Source of the DNA: CAYVXE01 sp964455375 | GTDB lineage: Bacteria; Zhuqueibacterota; Zhuqueibacteria; Oceanimicrobiales; Oceanimicrobiaceae | Assembly: GCA_964455375.1 (NCBI GenBank) | Contig: CAYVXE010000066.1 | Span: forward strand, 1 to 24,046 | Direction of reading: 5' to 3' | Length of the DNA: 24,046 nt | Part shown: positions 15,855 to 22,401 of the stretch, piece after piece | How positions within the stretch are numbered: position 1 is the first letter of the stretch | Layout: the number at the start of each line of letters is the position of its first letter | Translations under genes and position numbers: made by a program | The notes under the pieces: model-generated | Seen by the model: the letters and a program-made list of their open reading frames with translations, nothing else | The model's database searches: none | Told to the model about the DNA's origin: nothing

Positions 15855-17213
15855 ATGACCACTGTCCTGAAGTTCCATGAGGGAACACTCCTTTTACAGA
15901 ATTATGCTGGTGAGCCTGACTTACCCTGCGTCCTGTGGGATGATCGCACCCGGCAATGGCGGGCGAAGGCGATTTACTATGATGAAATCAAGAATTGGCT
16001 GAATTCCAAAAACGTTTCTTTTCAAGATCTCACCCCTGATTATTCTTCGCTCAATCTCAAAATTCGTATGAATATTGAATTACGTCCCTATCAGAAAGAA
16101 GCCCTGAACACATGGATTGAGCACCAGTGCCGCGGCAGTGTCTGTCTTCCCACCGGCTCCGGCAAAAGCTGGGTGGCACTCAAAGCCATGGCTCACGTAA
16201 ACCAAAGTGCTCTGGTGGTTTTGCCCACCATCGATTTAATGAACCAGTGGTATGAAATCATCTCTGATGCATTCGGTGTTGACGTTGGGATTCTCGGCGG
16301 CGGCTATCATGAAATCCGCGACCTGACCGTCACGACCTACGACAGTGCCTATATTCACGTAGATAAATATGGTAACCGGTTTGGCCTCCTCATCTTTGAC
16401 GAAGTTCACCACTTACCGGCGATGACGTATTCGCACATTCCGGAAATGAGTATTGCGCCCTTCAGGCTTGGTCTATCTGCTACCTATCAACGCACAGATG
16501 GCCTGCATGGAAAACTCGACTGGCTGGTAGGCGAGATGGTTTACGAAAAAAGCATCAAGGAATTGGAGGGAGAACATCTGGCGGAATACGAAATTGTAAA
16601 ACTCGCCATCGATTTGACGCCAGAGGAAAAACAGTCCTATGAGAAGAATCGTCAGTTTTATGAAAGCTATATTCACGACAAGGGGATTACATTCTATGGC
16701 AAGGGTATGAAAATGTTTTTGCAGGAAAGTGCTTACGACCCGTGGGCGCGCAAGGCATTTTTGGCGCGCATGCAGAGCCGGCGCATTATTTTAGGTGCCA
16801 AACGAAAATTAGAAATACTGGAAACACTGCTTAAGCGCCATCATAACGACCGGATCATCATTTTTACAGAAAGCAACGACTTGGTGTATGAAATATCGCA
16901 AATATTTCTTATCCCCGCTCTCACACATCACACAAAAACCGTGGAACGAAAATGGATTCTGGACCATTTTCGTAAAGGCATTTACTCGGTGCTGGTGACG
17001 TCGAAGGTGCTGAATGAAGGCGTGGATGTTCCGAACGCAAACGTGGCTATCATTCTCAGTGGGTCGGCAAGTCCGGTCGAGCATCAACAGAGGCTGGGAA
17101 GAATACTCAGAAAAGCAGTGAACAAACATGCCATTCTGTACGAATTGGTAACCCGGGGAACGAACGAGGGTCAAATTTCCTACATGCGGAGACGTTCAGA
17201 TGCTTACCAATGA
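15855..17213 (+). CDS. XPB-family DNA helicase (superfamily 2)
   Basis: This 452-residue ATP-dependent helicase resembles archaeal XPB. The N-terminal 70 residues form the short damage-recognition-like domain (LLLQNYAGEPDLPCVLWDDRTRQWRA). Helicase domain 1 has Walker A PTGSGKS at 99-105, DEVHH at 182-186 and SAT at 208-210. A variant of the XPB RED motif reads R213-T214-D215, a helical thumb-like insert spans about 250-310, and domain 2 ends in LNEGVDVPNA (386-395) and QRLGRILR (412-419). XPB opens DNA around damage for nucleotide excision repair. The last 14 bases overlap the Bax1 gene, showing translational coupling and, by comparison with archaea, a complex with that nuclease. ATG 15855 has only a purine-rich stretch upstream. 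Confidence 0.93.
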   Translation: MTTVLKFHEGTLLLQNYAGEPDLPCVLWDDRTRQWRAKAIYYDEIKNWLNSKNVSFQDLTPDYSSLNLKIRMNIELRPYQKEALNTWIEHQCRGSVCLPTGSGKSWVALKAMAHVNQSALVVLPTIDLMNQWYEIISDAFGVDVGILGGGYHEIRDLTVTTYDSAYIHVDKYGNRFGLLIFDEVHHLPAMTYSHIPEMSIAPFRLGLSATYQRTDGLHGKLDWLVGEMVYEKSIKELEGEHLAEYEIVKLAIDLTPEEKQSYEKNRQFYESYIHDKGITFYGKGMKMFLQESAYDPWARKAFLARMQSRRIILGAKRKLEILETLLKRHHNDRIIIFTESNDLVYEISQIFLIPALTHHTKTVERKWILDHFRKGIYSVLVTSKVLNEGVDVPNANVAIILSGSASPVEHQQRLGRILRKAVNKHAILYELVTRGTNEGQISYMRRRSDAYQ

Positions 17214-18387
17214 TCTGCTGCGTTTTGAAATCGGGCCGGAAACGATTAAGCCGCGGTATCTTAAACGTCGGCATGCATCCACCTATTTGAAAATTGCTGA
17301 AGATCTCATTCGGATTTACCGGTCGCACCTGGGGAAAACGCACGGTGAATTAGATGATGCATTGAGCGACTATGAATCCCACCGGGTTGGTTACAAAATT
17401 TTGCGCGGACTGGCAAAAATACTGGATGGTTACTCAGAATACCAACCACCTGACGACGTTGACTATCCGGGATTCCGTCAACACCTGTTCGAATTTGTTG
17501 AAAAATACCGGCCAATTGTACACCATCCGGATCTGGTGCATGATCTGGTTAGAGAAACCGTTTTAGAAAAATTTGCAAACGAATATGGCCCGTTGCCGAA
17601 CCATCTCTACGGCGATCTGCCGACGCAGCAAGTGCTTGCAAAAATCGATCTACATCTGACCCCTGAGGATCTGATCCGGCGCTACAATTTGGCGCTGGCG
17701 CAGGGAATTCTGTATCGCTGTCAGCAAATGACCATCAGGATTTGGGACGGATACAAGACGGTCTTTCACTATTTGAAATTGGCGCAGCTTATCCACAAAA
17801 TTCATTCTGATGATGAAGCCTACGTCGTGGAAATCGACGGGCCTTTCTCTCTTTTCCATCGAACGCAGAAATATGGCGTTAATTTAGCCAGATTCTTACC
17901 GGGTTTGCTGCTCGCCCAAAAATGGGAGATGCGTGCCGTGGTCAACACCGGGAAAGGTCAGCGGTATTTTCTCCTCAATCAGGACTGCGGCCTAAAAAGC
18001 CACTATCGAAAATCGCATCCGTTCGACAGTTCTGTAGAAGAAGCCTTTTTTAAGAATTTCAAAAAACGCAAAACGGCATGGGATATCCACCGCGAATCAG
18101 CGATCCTTGATCTGGGGGATACGGTGCTGATTCCTGACTTTAAGCTTATTCATCCAGCGGGCACAGAGGTCCTGCTTGAAATCGTTGGCTTCTGGACGCC
18201 CGAGTATCTTGAAAAGAAAATTGACAAACTGAAACGCTACAATCAGAATGATTTGATTGTTGCAGTGAACGAAAAATTGAATTGTTCAAAGACTGATTTT
18301 CATGGGCCGGTGATTTTTTATAAAACCAGGTTAAAAGTGAAAGACGTTTTGGAGATTTTACCAAACGACCTTAACTCCAACTCGTAA
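17200..18387 (+). CDS. bax1: Bax1 (DUF790) nuclease, partner of XPB
   Basis: This 395-residue protein belongs to the DUF790/Bax1 family, named for 'binds archaeal XPB'. It begins MLTNDLLRFEIGPETIKPRYL, typical for the family, continues with a long helical region (CRISPR-Cas2-like and double-psi parts in archaeal structures), and ends with a restriction-like nuclease domain: V/EEAF at about 279-283, catalytic D313 in IPDF, E327 in LLEIVGFW and lysines K339-K340 after it. In archaea Bax1 is a structure-specific nuclease cutting at bubbles opened by XPB. The start overlaps the helicase stop by 14 bases, with GGAG at 17188-17191. The last five codons and stop fall in a dispersed repeat (see findings), so the C-terminal tail may have been replaced. 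Confidence 0.92.
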   Translation: MLTNDLLRFEIGPETIKPRYLKRRHASTYLKIAEDLIRIYRSHLGKTHGELDDALSDYESHRVGYKILRGLAKILDGYSEYQPPDDVDYPGFRQHLFEFVEKYRPIVHHPDLVHDLVRETVLEKFANEYGPLPNHLYGDLPTQQVLAKIDLHLTPEDLIRRYNLALAQGILYRCQQMTIRIWDGYKTVFHYLKLAQLIHKIHSDDEAYVVEIDGPFSLFHRTQKYGVNLARFLPGLLLAQKWEMRAVVNTGKGQRYFLLNQDCGLKSHYRKSHPFDSSVEEAFFKNFKKRKTAWDIHRESAILDLGDTVLIPDFKLIHPAGTEVLLEIVGFWTPEYLEKKIDKLKRYNQNDLIVAVNEKLNCSKTDFHGPVIFYKTRLKVKDVLEILPNDLNSNS

Positions 18388-18459
18388 TTGAAGATTCGTA
18401 ATTCTAAAATTGCGGTTTGGGCACACGGATGTCACGGATAAAACGGATTTGCACAGATT
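18371..18459 (+). repeat. Dispersed 89-bp repeat, copy A
   Basis: This matches 18955-19043 at about 77 of 89 positions without gaps. It begins inside the last codons of the bax1 gene and provides its stop codon. The shared core is TCGTAATTGAAGATTCGTAA and the right end is the CACGGAT tandem tract. Confidence 0.85.
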
Positions 18460-18460
18460 G
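18424..18460 (+). repeat. Tandem CACGGAT tract, 9-10-bp units
   Basis: Four degenerate units follow one another: CACGGATGT, CACGGATAA, AACGGATTTG and CACAGATTG. A related tract closes copy B near 19017-19043. Confidence 0.7.
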
Positions 18461-18477
18461 AATCTCCGCTTCTTTAA

Positions 18478-18507
18478 ACACCGAAGGTCACTGAAGGACA
18501 CCGAAAC
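18478..18507 (+). repeat. Tandem ACACCGAAGG tract, 10-bp units
   Basis: Three adjacent 10-bp units: ACACCGAAGG, TCACTGAAGG and ACACCGAAAC. It has the same size and style as the neighbouring tract but a different sequence. Confidence 0.7.
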
Positions 18508-18594
18508 GTTCTGCACAATTTTCCTCTCGCAGGGAACGCAAAGATTTTCCTCTTTTCCCTATTTCCGTATTGCCACTGTCTTTATAATCTAAAG

Positions 18595-18712
18595 TCGAAA
18601 ATTGTCATTCCTTGTTCGGAAATCGTTTTGTACGAACAGACCTTTCGGCTCCACTACGTTGCGCTCAAGGTGACAAGAGAGGAGTGAATGCTGTGGCGTA
18701 GGCTTAAGCCTG
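18595..18712 (+). repeat. Dispersed 118-bp repeat, copy 1
   Basis: This aligns with 18820-18936 with a one-base indel; the block from ACAGACCTTTCGGCTCCACT to GAGAGGAGTGAAT is identical in both. It contains a palindrome at 18613-18638 (TGTTCG and CGAACA arms). Confidence 0.88.
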
Positions 18713-18762
18713 GAGGGCAAAAACACGCATACACTCGCGGCCAAATTGTTCTCTCGCCAAGA

Positions 18763-18780
18763 GCGCAGAGACCGCAGAGA
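18763..18780 (+). repeat. Tandem GCAGAGA units, 9 bp
   Basis: Two units, GCGCAGAGA and CCGCAGAGA, preceded by a degenerate one (CGCCAAGA). A weaker similar tract, CGCAGGGAACGCAAAGA, occurs at about 18529-18543, in the same position relative to copy 1. Confidence 0.55.
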
Positions 18781-18819
18781 TTTTGCGTATTACCGTCTTT
18801 CTTTCATCAGTTTTTTTAA

Positions 18820-18936
18820 TCGAAAATTGTCGTTCCTGTTCAGAAATCGATTTCTGTGAACAGACCTTTCGGCTCCACTACGTTGCGCTCAAGGTGACAA
18901 GAGAGGAGTGAATACTGTGGCGTGGGCTTAAGCCTG
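18820..18936 (+). repeat. Dispersed 117-bp repeat, copy 2
   Basis: Second copy of 18595-18712. Its palindrome at 18837-18862 has TGTTCA and TGAACA arms and a nearly perfect centre, AGAAATCGATTTCT. Confidence 0.88.
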
Positions 18937-18954
18937 CGAATGCAAAGACCAGCG

Positions 18955-19043
18955 TTAAATCCAATTCGTAATTGAAGATTCGTAATTCGAAAATTGCAGC
19001 TTGGGCACACTAACTTTACGGATAAAACGGATTAACACAGATT
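18955..19043 (+). repeat. Dispersed 89-bp repeat, copy B
   Basis: Second copy of 18371-18459. The two copies bracket the whole repeat block, so the region has the order A-1-2-B. Confidence 0.85.
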
Positions 19044-19306
19044 TCACCATCACCATGTTATTCCGAATCCGGCAGTTGTCTGGCCGACATGACACGTTAG
19101 CAGAAGCGTTTTCGGCCAAGCGCCAAATAGATTCATTTGTCATGCACGAAGAAGGGGAAAATCATCCTCATATAGCAGAAATGAAACCTGATTTCTAACC
19201 GTTTCCGAAGTAAAATCTTGCACTTTGTCTCAAATTTCCTTAGTTCAATAAAGAAGTAACGTAATCGTTTTTATTTGTACCTTTTAATCAGCAGGATGTA
19301 TTTTCC

Positions 19307-20947
19307 ATGAAAGCTTCAGACTTATTTGTCGATGCGTTGGAAGCCGAAGGCGTTGAATATATCTTTGGTATTCCCGGGGAAGAAAACCTTGATTTGCTAA
19401 ATTCCATCAGAGAGTCTTCCATCAAACTCATTTTAACCCGGCATGAACAAGCGGCAGGGTTCATGGCCGCGACGTATGGCCGCTTGACTGGGAAAGCCGG
19501 TGTTTGTCTGTCGACTCTTGGGCCGGGTGCGACAAACCTGGTAACGGCCGCTGCTTATGCCCAACTCGGCGCAATGCCTGTGTTGATGATTACCGGTCAG
19601 AAACCCATTAAATCCAGCAAACAGGGTCATTTCCAGATTGTCGACGTGGTGGATATGATGCGGCCGTTGACAAAATATACGCAACAGATTGTGAGCGGGG
19701 ACAATATCCCGTCCCGCATACGCGAAGCATTTCGACTTGCGGAAGAAGAAAGACCTGGTGCGGTACATCTGGAACTACCGGAAGACGTAGCGGCAGAGGA
19801 GGCTGAGGCCACAATCATTGCCAAAAGTAAAGTGCGGCGACCAATTGCTGAAGAAAAATCGATTGATCAGGCCGTTGATATGATCAGGAATGCCACGCAC
19901 CCGTTGCTGCTCATTGGTGCCGGTGCCAATCGTAAATTAACATCGAAGATGTTGCGTCGTTTCATCGATAAAACGGGCATTCCGTTTTTCAGTACACAGA
20001 TGGGCAAAGGCGTTGTCGATGAGCGGGATGCGCTATTTATTGGCAATGCAGCGCTGTCTGATAACGATTTTTTACACAAGGCCATTAAACATGCAGATTT
20101 AATTATCAATGTCGGTCATGATGTTGTTGAAAAACCACCGTTTTTTATGAAACCGGATGGCTTTAAGGTTATTCATATCAATTTTTCTTCAGTTGTGGTG
20201 GATCCGGTTTATTTTCCACAAATTGAAGTTGTGGGGGATATTGCCAATAGCGTCTGGCAAATCTGCGAACAAATAACGCCGAATGAGAACTGGGATTTTT
20301 CATTTTTTATGACCGTGAAGGAAAACATTGAAACGCATATTGAACAGGCTGTCTCGGACAACCGTTTTCCCATCAGCCCGCAACGACTTGTTCTGGATGT
20401 AAGAAAAGTGATGCCTTCAGATGGCATCATTACCCTGGACAATGGGATGTACAAAATCTGGTTTGCTCGCAATTATAAAGCACATCGACCGAATACGATT
20501 CTGCTCGACAATGCTCTGGCAACCATGGGTGCAGGACTGCCTTCTGCCATTGCGGCACGGCTTGTCTGTCCTCAAAAAAGAGTCATGGCTATTTGCGGCG
20601 ACGGCGGTTTCCTGATGAATTCTCAGGAACTTGAAACGGCGGTCCGTTTGAACATGAACTTAGTGGTTCTTATTCTGCGTGATGATGCTTACGGCATGAT
20701 CAAATGGAAACAGACCAATATGAAATTACCGTGCTATGGCCTGGATTTTAAAAATCCGGATTTTGTTATGTACGCTGAAAGCTACGGCGCCTGCGGCTAC
20801 CGCATTGAAAAAGTGGATGAAATCATACCTCAAATCGAGGCATGTCACAATATGTCCGGTGTTCATATCATTGATTGTCCAATTGATTATGCCGATGATG
20901 ACCGCATCCTTAACCAGGAAATTGTGCAAAAAAGTAAGTTGATTTAA
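19307..20947 (+). CDS. ThDP-dependent decarboxylase, acetolactate synthase-like; probable 2-oxoglutarate decarboxylase
   Basis: This 546-residue protein belongs to the acetolactate synthase/pyruvate oxidase superfamily. The N-terminal pyrimidine-binding domain has the catalytic glutamate E47 (TRHEQAAGFMA) and LSTLGPGATNL. A central domain of about 190-330 follows, and the C-terminal pyrophosphate domain has G431-D432-G433 and the metal ligand D459 in LRDDAYGMIKWKQ. No small regulatory subunit gene is adjacent, and an SSADH gene follows 39 bp later. The start (FGIPGEENLDLLNSIR...) and the order of genes recall the cyanobacterial enzyme, first annotated as acetolactate synthase, that decarboxylates 2-oxoglutarate to succinic semialdehyde. 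The family is certain; the substrate is inferred. AGGA at 19293-19296 supports the start. An anabolic or catabolic acetolactate synthase remains possible. Confidence 0.85.
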   Translation: MKASDLFVDALEAEGVEYIFGIPGEENLDLLNSIRESSIKLILTRHEQAAGFMAATYGRLTGKAGVCLSTLGPGATNLVTAAAYAQLGAMPVLMITGQKPIKSSKQGHFQIVDVVDMMRPLTKYTQQIVSGDNIPSRIREAFRLAEEERPGAVHLELPEDVAAEEAEATIIAKSKVRRPIAEEKSIDQAVDMIRNATHPLLLIGAGANRKLTSKMLRRFIDKTGIPFFSTQMGKGVVDERDALFIGNAALSDNDFLHKAIKHADLIINVGHDVVEKPPFFMKPDGFKVIHINFSSVVVDPVYFPQIEVVGDIANSVWQICEQITPNENWDFSFFMTVKENIETHIEQAVSDNRFPISPQRLVLDVRKVMPSDGIITLDNGMYKIWFARNYKAHRPNTILLDNALATMGAGLPSAIAARLVCPQKRVMAICGDGGFLMNSQELETAVRLNMNLVVLILRDDAYGMIKWKQTNMKLPCYGLDFKNPDFVMYAESYGACGYRIEKVDEIIPQIEACHNMSGVHIIDCPIDYADDDRILNQEIVQKSKLI

Positions 20948-20974
20948 TGTCAGGTGGGTATAAGTAACGTAAAA

Positions 20975-20982
20975 AAGGAGGT
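20975..20982 (+). promoter_or_regulatory. Strong ribosome binding site of the SSADH gene
   Basis: AAGGAGGT is the full Shine-Dalgarno consensus and lies 4 bases before ATG 20987. It decides that start over the in-frame GTG at 20954. Confidence 0.85.
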
Positions 20983-20986
20983 AAAC

Positions 20987-22351
20987 ATGTTGGAGGTCAT
21001 AAATCCCGCAACAGGGAAAAAAATCAGGACGTATGAAGAAATGACACCCGAGGCGGTAAAAGAAATTATTGAAGATTCGCATAAAGCTTATTTACAATGG
21101 CGTAAAACGAGTTTTTCCCATCGCCAAGAACGAATGGGGAATGCGGCGGAGTTTCTCCGTAAAAGAAGTCGTGAATATGCAAAACTCATGGTGCTGGAAA
21201 TGGGTAAACCGATCAAACAAGCGCGTGCGGAAATTGAAAAATGTGCCTGGGTCTGCGACTATTATGCAGACAAAGCGGAAGCCTTTCTGCAAAACGAAAT
21301 CATCGAAACAGATGCCACGAAAAGTTTTGTCACCTTTCAGCCAATCGGCGTTGTTCTGGCAGTGATGCCGTGGAATTTCCCGTTCTGGCAGGTGTTCCGT
21401 TTTGCGGCGCCGGGGCTTATGGCGGGGAACGCCGGCGTCTTGAAACACGCATCAAATGTGCCTGGCTGTGCGCTGGCAATCGAGGAAATTTTTGCAGCCG
21501 CCGGTTTCCCGGAAAATCTTTTCCGAACGCTGCTGGTGGGCAGCCCGCAGGTAGAAGCGATCATTGAAAATCCGTTGGTAAAGGCCGTCACGTTAACGGG
21601 GAGCACACCTGCCGGACGCGCCGTGGCGAGAAAATCCGGTGACATGCTCAAAAAGACGGTGCTCGAGTTGGGTGGCAGTGATCCATACATTATTTTGGCG
21701 GATTCAGATCTCGAGGCAGCCGTTTCGGCTTGCGCTGCCGGACGCTTGCTCAACGGCGGACAAAGCTGTATTGCTGCCAAGCGCTTCATTGTTGTGGAAT
21801 CAATCAAAGAACAGTTTGAACAGATGCTGGTTACAACCATGCGCACGTATAAAATGGGTGACCCGCTTGAAGAAGATACACAGATAGGGCCGCAGGCCCG
21901 CCACGATTTACGTGACGATCTGCACAGACAGGTGAAAAAGAGTCTGGAGATGGGCGCAACCTCTCTGCTGGGGTGCGAGATTCCACATCGGGGTGGAGCC
22001 TTCTATCCACCATCCGTGCTCACTAATGTAAAAAAAGGGATGCCCGCTTTTGATGAAGAGCTGTTCGGACCGGTGGCGGCTATTATTTCGGCGAAGGACG
22101 AAACTGAAGCTATTGAAATCGCCAATGATACGGTGTTCGGACTGGGCGCCGCTGTTTTTACAAATGATCTTGAAAAAGGAGAACGCATCGCAGAAAGAGA
22201 GCTGCAAGCCGGTGCCTGCTTTGTGAACTCATTTGTGAAATCTGACCCGCGTCTGCCGTTCGGCGGCATCAAAGAAAGCGGTTACGGACGTGAACTCTCA
22301 GCTTATGGCATCCGGGAATTTGTGAATATCAAAACGGTTTATGTGAAATAA
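20987..22351 (+). CDS. Succinate-semialdehyde dehydrogenase (short Sad/YneI-type)
   Basis: This 454-residue aldehyde dehydrogenase would oxidise succinic semialdehyde to succinate with NAD(P)+. It has MPWNFPFWQ with N130, the cofactor-binding K153 in VLKHAS, TGSTPAG (204-210), the general base E227 in LELGGSDPY, the nucleophile C261 in GGQSCIAAKRF, and the C-terminal LPFGGIKESGYGRELS signature of SSADH-like ALDHs. The missing N-terminal extension (about 454 against 480-490 in GabD) places it in the short Sad/YneI group, which includes the cyanobacterial SSADH. It follows the ThDP enzyme in one transcript unit, making it the natural second step of a 2-oxoglutarate to succinate path. Other short aldehydes cannot be excluded. 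Confidence 0.9.
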   Translation: MLEVINPATGKKIRTYEEMTPEAVKEIIEDSHKAYLQWRKTSFSHRQERMGNAAEFLRKRSREYAKLMVLEMGKPIKQARAEIEKCAWVCDYYADKAEAFLQNEIIETDATKSFVTFQPIGVVLAVMPWNFPFWQVFRFAAPGLMAGNAGVLKHASNVPGCALAIEEIFAAAGFPENLFRTLLVGSPQVEAIIENPLVKAVTLTGSTPAGRAVARKSGDMLKKTVLELGGSDPYIILADSDLEAAVSACAAGRLLNGGQSCIAAKRFIVVESIKEQFEQMLVTTMRTYKMGDPLEEDTQIGPQARHDLRDDLHRQVKKSLEMGATSLLGCEIPHRGGAFYPPSVLTNVKKGMPAFDEELFGPVAAIISAKDETEAIEIANDTVFGLGAAVFTNDLEKGERIAERELQAGACFVNSFVKSDPRLPFGGIKESGYGRELSAYGIREFVNIKTVYVK

Positions 22352-22401
22352 AACGGTCGGGTTCTCAGGTTAATAAAACCAAACTACAATAAAAGAGATT
22401 C

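Larger units (their letters stand above)
18388..19306. other. Repeat-rich intergenic region without a convincing gene
   Basis: About 920 bp made mainly of two pairs of diverged direct repeats and several short tracts of 9-10-bp tandem units. The open frames here (about 60 codons each) are translations of those repeats and have no ribosome binding sites. From 19046 to 19200 a non-repeat segment could be a gene remnant (it reads LSGRHDTLAEAFSAKRQI in one frame) but resembles nothing I know. It also has an inverted repeat, TGGCCGA (19081-19087) and TCGGCCA (19112-19118). The last 100 bases are AT-rich leader of the next gene. Confidence 0.75.

Noticed and set aside
18424..18507. Short evenly spaced repeats considered as a CRISPR array
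   Set aside because: The units are 9-10 bp, adjacent without spacers and of differing sequence, and no cas gene is present.
18410..18592. Open frame of 60 codons in the repeat block
   Set aside because: It is a translation of the CACGGAT and ACACCGAAGG tandem tracts, with no ribosome binding site.
19001..19198. Frame of 65 codons before the ThDP enzyme gene
   Set aside because: Its first part is repeat copy B. The rest (RQLSGRHDTLAEAFSAKRQ...) has no start signal and no family; at most a gene remnant.
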